Assembly: GCF_900110755.1 (NCBI RefSeq) | Contig: NZ_FOFF01000026.1 | Coordinates: 1 to 64,000, forward strand | Source: Streptomyces sp. yr375 | GTDB taxonomy: Bacteria; Actinomycetota; Actinomycetes; Streptomycetales; Streptomycetaceae | Length of the DNA stretch: 64,000 nt | Reading direction: 5' to 3' | Shown here: positions 29,032 through 36,901 of the stretch, in pieces | How the letters are laid out: each line of letters starts with the position of its first letter | Numbering within the stretch: the stretch's first letter is position 1 | Notes under the pieces: generated by a model | The model's input: the letters and a program-made list of their open reading frames with translations, nothing else | What the model was told of the DNA's origin: nothing | Databases searched by the model: none | Translations under genes and position numbers: made by a program

Positions 29032-29946
29032 TCAGATCCTGCCGCCGCCTTCGGCGCCGGTGCCGAAGGCGCCGGGGATCCCCGCGGGGTTGATCTCCTC
29101 GATCTCCTCCGCGGCCAGTACCGCGCCCGTGCCGCGCTTGCTGCGCCGCAGGTAGCGCTCGAGCCAGCTCGCGAAGCTGGTGAGGATGAAGTTCAGCAGG
29201 ATGAACATGGCCGCGACCACGATGAAGCTCGGGATGACGTTCGCGTAGTTGGCCGCGAGGGTGCCGCGCGAGTTGAGCAGCTCGGTGAAGCCGATCATCA
29301 CACCGCCCAGCGCGGTGTCCTTCACGATGACCACGAGCTGGCTGACGATCGCCGGGAGCATCGCCGTGACCGCCTGCGGAAGCAGGATGCTGCTCATCGT
29401 CTGGCTCTTGCGCAGGCCGATCGCGTACGCGGCCTCCGTCTGCCCCCGGGGCAGGGAGAGGATGCCGGCCCGGACGACCTCGGCGAGGACCGAGGCGTTG
29501 TACAGCACCAGGCCGGTGACGACCGCGTAGAGCGGCCGGTCCTCGCTGGTGACGCCCGTGTAGTTGGCGTAGAGCTGGTTGGCGAACAGCATCAGCAGCA
29601 GCACCGGGATGGACCGGAAGAACTCCACCACCGTGCCGGCCACGCCTCGCACCCACCGGTGGTCGGACAGTCGGGCGATACCGAAGACGGCGCCCAGCGG
29701 CAGGGCGATCACCATGGCGAGGGCCGCGGCCTTCAGCGTGTTGGCGAGGCCGGGCAGCAAATACGTCGTCCAGGCCTCGGCCTCGATGAACGGCTTCCAC
29801 AGGGCGGAGGTGAGCTGGTCCTTCTCGTCCATCTTCTGCCACACCCACCACGCGAACAGGGCGAGGAGGACGAAGAAGACCACCGAGAGGATGACGTTGC
29901 GCCGCTTGGCGCGGGGGCCGGGAGTGTCGTACAGGACCGAGCTCAT
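29032..29946 (-). CDS. gluD: Glutamate ABC transporter permease GluD
   Basis: A 304-residue inner-membrane permease of the polar amino acid (HisMQ) ABC family. It shows YLLPGLANTLKAAALAMVIA, the EAA loop region GILSLPRGQTEAAYAIGLRK, and QAVTAMLPAIVSQLVVIVKD. The order gluA-gluB-gluC-gluD is the known Corynebacterium/Streptomyces glutamate uptake operon. The ATG at 29946 overlaps the gluC stop by four bases. The C-terminal ~35 residues are a Glu/Gly-rich cytoplasmic tail. It forms a heteromeric pore with GluC, driven by GluA. Confidence 0.92.
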   Translation of the reverse strand: MSSVLYDTPGPRAKRRNVILSVVFFVLLALFAWWVWQKMDEKDQLTSALWKPFIEAEAWTTYLLPGLANTLKAAALAMVIALPLGAVFGIARLSDHRWVRGVAGTVVEFFRSIPVLLLMLFANQLYANYTGVTSEDRPLYAVVTGLVLYNASVLAEVVRAGILSLPRGQTEAAYAIGLRKSQTMSSILLPQAVTAMLPAIVSQLVVIVKDTALGGVMIGFTELLNSRGTLAANYANVIPSFIVVAAMFILLNFILTSFASWLERYLRRSKRGTGAVLAAEEIEEINPAGIPGAFGTGAEGGGRI

Positions 29947-30608
29947 CGCTTCACCGCCAGTCGCTTGCTGAGCCAGCCCAGGATGAGGCCGGTCGGCAGG
30001 GTCAGTACCACGAAGCCGAACGCGAAGACCGCGCCGATGAGCAGCGTCTGCGCCTCGTTCTCGATCATCGTCTTCATCAGGTAGGCGGCTTCGGCGACGC
30101 CGATGGCGGCCGCCACCGTGGTGTTCTTCGTCAGCGCGATCAGGACGTTGGCCAGCGGTCCGATGACCGAGCGGAAGGCCTGCGGCAGGACGATGAGCGT
30201 GAGGGTCTGACTGAAGCTCAGCCCGAGGGCCCGGGCCGCCTCCGCCTGCCCCATGGGCACCGTGTTGATGCCGGAGCGGATCGCCTCGCACACGAAGGCC
30301 GCGGTGTAGGCGACCAGCCCGAGCACGGCGAGCCGGAAGCCCTGGACCGCGAAGTCCTCGGTGCCCAGGGTCATGCCGAAGACGTCGGCGAGGCCGAGCG
30401 AGCTGAAGAGGATGATGACCGTCAGGGGGATGTTCCGGACGATGTTGACGTAGACGGTGGCGAACCCGCGCATCAGCGGGACCGGGCTGACCCGCATCCC
30501 GGCCAGCAGGGTGCCCCAGATCAGGGAACCGACGGCGGAGAGGGCGGTGAGTTTCACCGTCATCCAGAACGCCCCTAGGACGTCGTAGCCTTCAAGAAAG
30601 TCGAACAC
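29943..30608 (-). CDS. gluC: Glutamate ABC transporter permease GluC
   Basis: A 221-residue permease paralogous to GluD. Conserved blocks are FWMTVKLTALSAVGSLIWGT, RNIPLTVIILFSSLGLADVF, the EAA loop INTVPMGQAEAARALGLSFS and LIALTKNTTVAAAIGVAEAA. I chose the GTG at 30608 (FDFLEGYDVLGAF follows), the family start, with GGGAG a few bases upstream; the longer upstream frame is Arg-rich noise. The gene lies about 120 bases after gluB and is coupled to gluD by a 4-base overlap. Confidence 0.92.
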   Translation of the reverse strand: MFDFLEGYDVLGAFWMTVKLTALSAVGSLIWGTLLAGMRVSPVPLMRGFATVYVNIVRNIPLTVIILFSSLGLADVFGMTLGTEDFAVQGFRLAVLGLVAYTAAFVCEAIRSGINTVPMGQAEAARALGLSFSQTLTLIVLPQAFRSVIGPLANVLIALTKNTTVAAAIGVAEAAYLMKTMIENEAQTLLIGAVFAFGFVVLTLPTGLILGWLSKRLAVKR

Positions 30609-30726
30609 GATCTCCCGCGCTTCCGGGTGGGTGGCGTATGAGGAGGGCGGGGCGCGCCGCCGCCGTGATCGCGACGGACGGCGGCGCACCGCAGGAACCC
30701 CGCATGGCTGGGCCGCGGGACCCGGG

Positions 30727-31575
30727 TTACTTGACGATGACGCCGATCTTCGGGGCGGGCTCGTTCTTGTAGCCGGCCGGGCCGAAGTTGGCCTCGACGG
30801 CCTTCTGCCAGGAGCCGTCGCTGACCATCTTCTCGAGCGCCTTGTTGATCTTGTCCACGGTCGCGGCGTCGCCCTTCTTGACGCCGATGCCGTAGTTCTC
30901 GTTGCTCAGCTTCAGGCCCGCGAGCTTGAACTTGCCCTTGTACTGCTCCTGCGAGGCGAAGCCGGCGAGGATCGAGTCGTCGGTGGTGACCGCGTCCACG
31001 GCGCCGTTCTGCAGGCCGGCGATGCACTCCGAGTAGGAGCTGACTTCCTTCAGGTTCGCCTTCGGCGCGATCGTGTCGTGGATGTTCTGCGCCGAGGTCG
31101 AGCCGGTCACGGAACACAGCTTCTTGCCGTTGAGGTCCTCGGCCTTGCTGATCTTCGAGTCCTTGGTGAGCAGCAGGTCCTGGTGGGCCAGCAGGTACGG
31201 GCCCGCGAAGTCGACCTTCGCCTTGCGCTTGTCGTTGATCGAGTAGGTGGCCGCGATGAACTTCACGTCACCGCGCGCGAGGGCGTTCTCGCGGTCGGCG
31301 CTCTTGGTCTCGACGAACTCGATCTGGTTCGGCTCGTAGCCGAGCTGCTTGGCGACGTACGTGGCGACGTCCACGTCGAAGCCGGCGAAGGACCCGTCGG
31401 GCTTCTTCAGACCGAGGCCGGGCTGGTCGTACTTGATGCCGATCTTGATCTTTCCGCCGCTGCCGCTGGAGCCGCTGCCGGCGCTGTCGTCCTTCTTGTT
31501 GCTGCTGCACGCGGTGGCGCTCAGGGCGAGGACGAGGGCTGCGGCCGAGACGGCGGTGACCTTGCGAAGCTTCAT
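30727..31575 (-). CDS. gluB: Glutamate-binding lipoprotein GluB
   Basis: A 282-residue extracellular solute-binding protein (family 3) of the glutamate importer. The signal peptide MKLRKVTAVSAAALVLALSA ends in the lipobox TAC, so Cys27 is lipidated and the protein is anchored outside. The binding domain starts IKIGIKYDQPGLGLKKPDGS and includes GFDVDVATYVAKQLGYEPNQ, the hinge region AATYSINDKRKAKVDFAGPY and AVDAVTTDDSILAGF. The ATG at 31575 has AAGGAAG upstream. It is preceded by the 13-bp tandem repeat tract that separates it from gluA. Confidence 0.93.
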   Translation of the reverse strand: MKLRKVTAVSAAALVLALSATACSSNKKDDSAGSGSSGSGGKIKIGIKYDQPGLGLKKPDGSFAGFDVDVATYVAKQLGYEPNQIEFVETKSADRENALARGDVKFIAATYSINDKRKAKVDFAGPYLLAHQDLLLTKDSKISKAEDLNGKKLCSVTGSTSAQNIHDTIAPKANLKEVSSYSECIAGLQNGAVDAVTTDDSILAGFASQEQYKGKFKLAGLKLSNENYGIGVKKGDAATVDKINKALEKMVSDGSWQKAVEANFGPAGYKNEPAPKIGVIVK

Positions 31576-31627
31576 GGGGAACTTCCTTAGAAGAGTGGTG
31601 ACGTACTGCGGGCGGTGCGGAATTCCG

Positions 31628-31705
31628 TCAGTGATGCAGATCAACGATGCAGATCAGCGACGCAGTTCAGTGGTGCAGAACTGCGGCGCAGGTCAGTGGT
31701 GCAGG
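31628..31705 (-). repeat. 13-bp tandem repeat, six units, spanning the gluA stop codon
   Basis: Six contiguous 13-base units (31628-31640, 31641-31653, 31654-31666, 31667-31679, 31680-31692, 31693-31705) follow tca(g/a)(t/c)g-(a/g)(t/c)gcag(a/t/g), with the fifth unit starting act. The last unit is the 3' end of gluA: read on the minus strand it encodes Leu-His-His-stop. The array fills much of the 117-base gluA-gluB gap. Because 13 is not a multiple of three, each unit presents its TGA in a different frame. Confidence 0.85.
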
Positions 31706-32469
31706 ATCTTCGACAGGAAGTCCTTGGCACGGTCGCTGCGCGGATTGCTGAAGAACTGGTCGGGCGCAGCCTCTTCGACGATGCGTCCGTCCGCCATGAA
31801 CACCACGCGGTTTGCAGCCGATCGTGCGAAACCCATCTCATGGGTGACGACGATCATGGTCATGCCGTCCCGGGCCAACTGCTGCATGACCTCGAGGACC
31901 TCGTTGATCATCTCGGGGTCCAGCGCCGACGTCGGCTCGTCGAAGAGCATGACCTTCGGGTCCATCGCCAGCGCCCGCGCGATGGCGACGCGCTGCTGCT
32001 GGCCGCCCGACAGTTGCGCGGGGTACTTGTCGGCCTGCGTGCCCACGCCGACCCGGTCCAGGAGGGCGCGTGCCTTCTCCTCGGCCTGCTTCTTGTCGGT
32101 CTTGCGGACCTTGATCTGGCCGAGCATCACGTTCTCGAGCACGGTCTTGTGCGCGAACAGGTTGAACGACTGGAAGACCATGCCGACGTCGGCGCGCAGC
32201 CGGGCCAGCGCCTTGCCCTCCTGGGGCAGCGGCTTGCCGTCGATCGCGATGGTGCCCGCGTCGATCGTCTCCAGGCGGTTGATGGTGCGGCACAGGGTCG
32301 ACTTCCCGGACCCGGAGGGTCCGATGACCACGACGACCTCACCGCGGTCGATCGTGAGATCGATGTCCTGGAGAACGTGCAACGCGCCGAAGTGCTTGTT
32401 GACGCTCTTCAGGACGACCAGTTCACCGCTCGCGACCACGTCTTCCTTGGCCACCGATACTTCGGTCAT
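31693..32469 (-). CDS. gluA: Glutamate ABC transporter ATP-binding protein GluA
   Basis: A 258-residue ABC ATPase of the polar amino acid subfamily that energises GluBCD. It shows Walker A GPSGSGKST near residue 50, Q-loop VFQSFNLFAHKTVLENV, signature LSGGQQQRVAIARALA near 150, Walker B VMLFDEPTSALDPE and H-loop VVTHEMGF. The ATG at 32469 (MTEVSVAKE) is favoured over a further in-frame ATG 48 bases upstream by length and family alignment. First gene of the operon, divergent from gluR. Confidence 0.94.
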   Translation of the reverse strand: MTEVSVAKEDVVASGELVVLKSVNKHFGALHVLQDIDLTIDRGEVVVVIGPSGSGKSTLCRTINRLETIDAGTIAIDGKPLPQEGKALARLRADVGMVFQSFNLFAHKTVLENVMLGQIKVRKTDKKQAEEKARALLDRVGVGTQADKYPAQLSGGQQQRVAIARALAMDPKVMLFDEPTSALDPEMINEVLEVMQQLARDGMTMIVVTHEMGFARSAANRVVFMADGRIVEEAAPDQFFSNPRSDRAKDFLSKILHH

Positions 32470-32785
32470 CGCTCTGGGGCTCCGTCCTCCTCGGTTTCGG
32501 AGGACAGTAGTGACCACCTGCGACCAGCGTCATTACATCTGAGGGGAATCTGAGCATCACGATCCGATAGCAATCGGACACGTGTCGTAGCACTTGTGAC
32601 CTGCGCCCCGTATCGGCCGGGTAACGGAAGCCGCGCGCAACCGGAACTCTCTTGACTGCGTCCTCGTCCATCAGCGTGACTGCCATGATGCACACACGCG
32701 TGTGCACGCGTTTTTCCGCTGCCGAGAACCGAACGCCCGTTGTAGTGAGTCAGACCGTATGCCCGATGAACCGGAGGAGGACGGG
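32470..32785. promoter_or_regulatory. Divergent gluA / gluR intergenic region
   Basis: This 316-base gap has no gene and must contain the promoters of the gluABCD operon (minus) and of gluR-gluK (plus). An alternative gluR ATG at 32759 lies in it. AT-rich patches occur around 32530-32580. cacacgcgtgtgcacgcg (32691-32709) contains overlapping alternating purine/pyrimidine palindromes and is a candidate operator; which protein binds it is unknown. Confidence 0.5.
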
Positions 32786-33472
32786 ATGAGACTGCTGCTC
32801 GTCGAGGACGACAACCACGTCGCCGCCGCCCTGTCCGCGGTCCTGAAGCGGCACGGTTTCGACGTCACCCACGCGCGGAGCGGCGAGGAAGCGCTGCAGG
32901 CGCTCGTGCCGGAGGGGGCCGGCTTCGGCGTCGTGCTGCTCGATCTGGGGCTGCCCGACCAGGACGGGTACGAGGTCTGCGGCAAGATCCGCAAGCGCAC
33001 CACCACCCCGGTGATCATGGTGACCGCGCGGTCCGACGTGCGCTCCCGCATCCACGGCCTCAACATGGGCGCCGACGACTACGTGGTGAAGCCGTACGAC
33101 ACCGGGGAACTGCTCGCCCGCATCCACGCCGTCAGCCGGCGCACCGTCCACGAGGACCCGGCAGCGGCCGGCGAGGACGCGCTGAGCCTGGGCCCCGTAC
33201 GGATCGAACTGCCCACGCGGCGCGTCACGGTGGACGGTTCGGTCGTCCAACTGACCCGCAAGGAGTTCGACCTCCTCGCGCTGCTCGCGCAGCGGCCCGG
33301 TGTGGTCTTCCGCCGGGAGCAGATCATCAGCGAGGTGTGGCGCACGAGTTGGGAGGGGACCGGACGCACCCTGGAGGTGCATGTGGCGTCCCTGCGCGCC
33401 AAGCTGCGCATGCCCGCGCTGATCGAGACCGTACGGGGCGTCGGTTACCGGCTCGTCGCCCCGGCCGCTTAG
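32786..33472 (+). CDS. gluR: Response regulator GluR (OmpR/PhoB family)
   Basis: A 228-residue OmpR-type regulator. The receiver domain has acidic residues in LLVEDDNH, the phospho-acceptor Asp in VVLLDLGLPDQDGYE (about residue 54), and Lys in YVVKPYD. The C-terminal winged helix includes QLTRKEFDLLALLAQRPG and TLEVHVASLRAKLR. The ATG at 32786 follows CCGGAGGAGG. By gene order this is the GluR of the Streptomyces GluR-GluK system, which senses glutamate and activates gluABCD; here it diverges from that operon as in S. coelicolor. Confidence 0.93.
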   Translation: MRLLLVEDDNHVAAALSAVLKRHGFDVTHARSGEEALQALVPEGAGFGVVLLDLGLPDQDGYEVCGKIRKRTTTPVIMVTARSDVRSRIHGLNMGADDYVVKPYDTGELLARIHAVSRRTVHEDPAAAGEDALSLGPVRIELPTRRVTVDGSVVQLTRKEFDLLALLAQRPGVVFRREQIISEVWRTSWEGTGRTLEVHVASLRAKLRMPALIETVRGVGYRLVAPAA

Positions 33473-33484
33473 CGGGGACCGCGG

Positions 33485-34894
33485 TTGCGTACTCGTCTCC
33501 TGCCGCTGCTCATCGTCCTGATGGCGGCCGTGCTGCTGGCTCTCGGGGTGCCGCTGGCCGTCAGCGTGGCGGGCGCCCAGCAGCAGACGGTGGTCGTCGA
33601 CCGCATCGACGACACCGCGCGCTTCGCGGCGCTCGCCCAGTTCGTCACCGCCTCGTCGGACACGAACATCTCCGCGTCCGGGTCCACGAACGAGCGACGC
33701 GAGACGCTCGGCCGGGAACTCGCCAACTACTACGACGTCTACGGCATTCGGGCCGGTGTCTTCTACGGCACCGACACCCCCATGGCTCATGCTCCGACGG
33801 ACTGGTACCTCCCCGAAACGGGGGAGGTACGGGACGCGTTCGAGGAGGCGCTGCTCAGCCGGCGCAGCCACGACCCGCAGCAGGTGTGGCCGTGGCAGCG
33901 CAGCCGGCTCGTCGTGGCGTCGCCGGTCATCCGGGACGGTGACGTCGTCGCCGTCGTCGTCACCGACTCGCCCACCGGGCCCATGCGGTCGCGGATCCTG
34001 CACGGCTGGCTGGTCATCGCCGCGGGCGAGGCCGCCGCGATGCTGCTGGCCATCGGCGCCGCCCTGCGGCTGACCGGCTGGGTGCTCAAACCCGTACGGG
34101 TCCTGGACGTCACCACCCACGCGATCGCGAGCGGCCGTCTGAAGTCGCGGGTCGCGGTGGCCGGCGGGCCGCCGGAACTCCGGCGGCTGGCCGGGTCGTT
34201 CAACGAGATGGCGGACAACGTCGAGGACGTGCTGGAGCAGCAGCGCGCCTTCGTCGCCGACGCCTCGCACCAACTGCGCAACCCGCTCGCCGCGCTGCTG
34301 CTGCGCATCGAACTGCTGGGTTACGAACTCCCGGAGGGCAACGAGGAGATCGCGTCCGTCCAGGGTGAGGGAAAGCGCCTGGCCCAGGTTCTGGACGACC
34401 TGCTCGACCTGGCGCTGGCCGAGCACGCCGAGGCCGATCTGCGGGTCACCGACATCGGCGCGCTGGCCGCCGAGCGCGTCGCCGCGTGGGCGCCCACCGC
34501 CGAGCGCAAGGGCGTCCGACTGGTCGGCGACTGCCCGCCGACCACCGCGTGGGCCGACCCGGTGACGTTGTCCAGCGCGCTGGACGCCGTCATCGACAAC
34601 GCGGTGAAGTTCACCCCCGAGGGCAAGAGCGTCGAGGTCACGGTCGCGGCCGACGGCGAGATCTCGACCGTCGTCGTCACCGACAACGGGCCGGGGCTGA
34701 CCGACGAGGAGCTCACGCGCGTGGGCGACCGGTTCTGGCGCAGCGGCCGCCACCAGAACATCAAGGGCTCGGGCCTGGGCCTGTCCATCTCCAAGGCCCT
34801 GCTCGCGGCGGGCGGCGGCGCCCTCACCTACGAGCACCACGAGCCCAGCGGGCTGACGGCGATGGTGTCGGTGCCGAGGTCGCCGGCGTCGTAG
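33485..34894 (+). CDS. gluK: Sensor histidine kinase GluK
   Basis: A 469-residue membrane histidine kinase. Helix 1 is LLPLLIVLMAAVLLALGVPL, followed by a ~145-residue extracellular sensor region and helix 2 GWLVIAAGEAAAMLLAIGAA. A HAMP-like linker leads to the H box FVADASHQLRNPLAALLLRI (phospho-acceptor His near 262). The N box VIDNAVKFTPEG and the G boxes TDNGPGLTDEEL and GSGLGLSISKAL follow. The start is a TTG at 33485, 12 bases after gluR; it is needed to keep the first membrane helix. It pairs with GluR as the proposed glutamate sensor. Confidence 0.92.
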   Translation: MRTRLLPLLIVLMAAVLLALGVPLAVSVAGAQQQTVVVDRIDDTARFAALAQFVTASSDTNISASGSTNERRETLGRELANYYDVYGIRAGVFYGTDTPMAHAPTDWYLPETGEVRDAFEEALLSRRSHDPQQVWPWQRSRLVVASPVIRDGDVVAVVVTDSPTGPMRSRILHGWLVIAAGEAAAMLLAIGAALRLTGWVLKPVRVLDVTTHAIASGRLKSRVAVAGGPPELRRLAGSFNEMADNVEDVLEQQRAFVADASHQLRNPLAALLLRIELLGYELPEGNEEIASVQGEGKRLAQVLDDLLDLALAEHAEADLRVTDIGALAAERVAAWAPTAERKGVRLVGDCPPTTAWADPVTLSSALDAVIDNAVKFTPEGKSVEVTVAADGEISTVVVTDNGPGLTDEELTRVGDRFWRSGRHQNIKGSGLGLSISKALLAAGGGALTYEHHEPSGLTAMVSVPRSPAS

Positions 34895-34937
34895 TGAGGC
34901 TTCGTAGCGAGGCGTCCTAGGGGGGCTTGGCGGGGTC

Positions 34938-35936
34938 CTACGGCTTGACCGAGCGGTAGTAGCGGCGGGCGCCCTCGTGCAGCTTGAGCGGGTCGGTGTA
35001 GATGGCCGTGCGCAGGTCCACCAACTGGGCGGAGTGCACGTGCGCGCCGATGCCGTCCCGGCTCTTGATCACGGTCCGGGTCAGCCACTCGGTGAGCCGG
35101 GGGGCCATGTCCGTACGGGTCATCAGCAGGTTGGACACCGCGATCGTCGCCACGGTGGAGCCGTTCTGGATGGTGGGGTAGGCCGACTCGGGCATGTTCG
35201 TGGCCCGGTAGTAACTGGTGGAGTCGTCCAGGTCGTGCATCTTGGCGACGAGCTCGGGGCTGATCGGCACGAACCGGAAGGTGAAGTCGTCGGCGAGCTT
35301 CTCCAGCCCGGCCGTCGGCACCCCGCCGGACCAGAAGAACGCGTCGATCTTGCCCTGCTTCAGCTTTTCAGGGCCGGTGTCGATGCCCTCCGACACGGCC
35401 CTGATGTCCTTCGACGGGTCCAGGCCCGCCGCCTTGAGGACCCGTTGGGCGATCAGCCGCACGCCCGAGCGGGGCAGCCCCGTCGCCACGGTCCTGCCGC
35501 GCAGATCCGCGATGGACCGGATCTTCGAGTCGCGCGGCACCACGAGCTGCACGTAGTCGTCGTACAGGCGGGCCACCCCGCGCAGCCGCGCGGCCGAGCC
35601 GGGGTGCTGCTGCTCGTAGGTCTCCACGGCGTCGGCCGCGGCGATGGTGAAGTCGGCCTCGCCGGTCGCCACGCGCGCGACGTTCTCCTGCGATCCGTTG
35701 CTGGTCGACAGCTTCACCTTCAGGTCGGGCATGTCCTTGGCGAGTTCGGCGCGCAGCCGGGTGCCGTACTCGGAGTAGACCCCGCTCGTCGTGCCCGTGC
35801 TGAACGTGATCGAACCGCGCGGCGGCGCCTCACCCAGCGGCAACAGCCACCACAGCAACAGCCCGAGGACGACACCACCGACGGCCGCACCTTGCAGGGC
35901 ACGGCGCCTACCGACCCGGGAGAACACCTTGGACAT
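34938..35936 (-). CDS. TAXI family TRAP transporter solute-binding protein
   Basis: A 332-residue periplasmic-type binding protein of the TAXI family. An N-terminal anchor (GGVVLGLLLWWLLP at about residues 20-34, no lipobox) precedes the ligand domain, which starts ITFSTGTTSGVYSEYGTRLR. KVKLSTSNGSQENVARVATG, VAR..DDYVQLVVPRDSKIR and DAFFWSGGVPTAGLEKLADD follow. TAXI proteins usually deliver substrates such as glutamate or glutamine-like acids to a TRAP permease, but no DctM/DctQ gene is nearby. It converges on gluK with a 43-base gap. A role as an accessory glutamate receptor for the kinase is a hypothesis. Confidence 0.88.
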   Translation of the reverse strand: MSKVFSRVGRRRALQGAAVGGVVLGLLLWWLLPLGEAPPRGSITFSTGTTSGVYSEYGTRLRAELAKDMPDLKVKLSTSNGSQENVARVATGEADFTIAAADAVETYEQQHPGSAARLRGVARLYDDYVQLVVPRDSKIRSIADLRGRTVATGLPRSGVRLIAQRVLKAAGLDPSKDIRAVSEGIDTGPEKLKQGKIDAFFWSGGVPTAGLEKLADDFTFRFVPISPELVAKMHDLDDSTSYYRATNMPESAYPTIQNGSTVATIAVSNLLMTRTDMAPRLTEWLTRTVIKSRDGIGAHVHSAQLVDLRTAIYTDPLKLHEGARRYYRSVKP

Positions 35937-36462
35937 GGCCGCGATCCTGCCAGCCGGTAGGCGGTGCTGACCAGGGCACGGCTTGCCGGCGGGATGGGTG
36001 GGGCTTCCCGGGTTCGGCGTGGTGGGGCTTCCGGGGCCTGGCACGGTGGGGCTTGCTGGGCGTGGCAGTCGCGGCCCGCTGGGCCGGCCGGGTTGGGCCT
36101 CCTGGGCCCGGCATGGCGGGGCTTCCCGGGCCTGGCAGTTGCGGTCCGTCGGGTCGGGAGGGTTGGGTTTCCCGGGCCCGACGCGGTGGGGTTTCCCTGG
36201 CCCGGTATTCGCGGTTCGTCGGGTCGGGAGGGTTGAGCTTCCCCGGGGCCGGAACGGTGGGGCTTCTCGGCCCGGCAGGGTGCGGCTCGTGGGGCCGCTG
36301 GGTGGTGCTCCCCGGGGCGGCAGGGTGCGATTGCCCGGGGCCGCAGTGCGGGGCTCCCGGGGCGGGCTGGCTGGGGCTCCCCGGACCGGTGGGGTCGGGC
36401 TCTCCGGGGAGGCTGTGGAGGGGGCGGGTGGGAGTGTCAGTGGTGGTCGTTACAGTCTGTGT
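35937..36462 (+). repeat. Non-coding stretch with ~70-bp tandem repeats
   Basis: The 526-base gap between the TAXI and MazG-like genes is filled by degenerate repeats. The landmark gcgg(y)(y)cg at 36071, 36141, 36211 and about 36282 shows a period of 70 bases. The core gtcgggtcgggagggtt is identical in the second and third units (36149 and 36219). Shorter ggtggggcttcc elements recur from 36000. The open frame through it (Gly/Pro/Leu/Arg-rich) has no start context and is considered non-coding. The MazG-like gene's start region follows at 36450. Confidence 0.65.
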
Positions 36463-36873
36463 ATGAGCTCTTCCTCGCCTGCCGACCTGGTCCGTGAGTT
36501 CCACCGTGCCTTCGGGCTCGACGCCCGCAGTACGCCGACCGAGGTGTCGCCGAGCCTTGCTGCGCACCGTGGGGAACTGCTCGCCGAGGAGGCCGCGGAG
36601 GTCGCCGAGGTGTCGGTGAGCGGCCCGCTGGACCGGCTCGCGCACGAGCTGGCCGACGTCGTCTACGTCGCGTACGGCACGGCTCTCGTGCACGGGATCG
36701 ACCTCGACGCGGTGCTCGCCGAGATCCACCGGTCCAACATGACCAAGCTGGGCCCCGACGGTCAGGTCGTCCGCCGCGCCGACGGCAAGGTGCTCAAGGG
36801 CGAGCATTACGAGAGGCCGGACGTCTCCGCGGAGCTGCGCCGCCAGGGCTGGATACCTGGCGGCGCGGCCTGA
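36463..36873 (+). CDS. MazG-like nucleotide pyrophosphohydrolase family protein
   Basis: A 136-residue all-alpha NTP-pyrophosphatase fold protein. The metal-binding pattern is ELLAEEAAEVAEVS (ExxEE) with HELADVVYVAYGTALVHGID (ExxD) about 25 residues later, as in MazG/PRA-PH proteins. DAVLAEIHRSNMTKLGPDGQ and RADGKVLKGEHY are typical of the MazG-like/phosphoribosyl-ATP-like group. The ATG at 36463 begins MSSSSPADLVREFH, where homology begins; a strong ribosome site is not obvious. The likely activity is hydrolysis of a nucleoside triphosphate to monophosphate and PPi, with unknown substrate. Confidence 0.85.
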   Translation: MSSSSPADLVREFHRAFGLDARSTPTEVSPSLAAHRGELLAEEAAEVAEVSVSGPLDRLAHELADVVYVAYGTALVHGIDLDAVLAEIHRSNMTKLGPDGQVVRRADGKVLKGEHYERPDVSAELRRQGWIPGGAA

Positions 36874-36901
36874 GGCAGCAGGCTGAAGCAGGAGCGGCGG
36901 G

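Noticed and set aside
31628..31705. Possible CRISPR array from the regular repeats beside gluA
   Set aside because: Units are directly adjacent 13-mers without spacers and lie at a gene end; no cas genes are present.
35983..36462. N-terminal extension of the MazG-like protein through the 70-bp repeats
   Set aside because: The extension is Gly/Arg/Leu-rich low complexity; the conserved protein starts at MSSSSPADL (36463).
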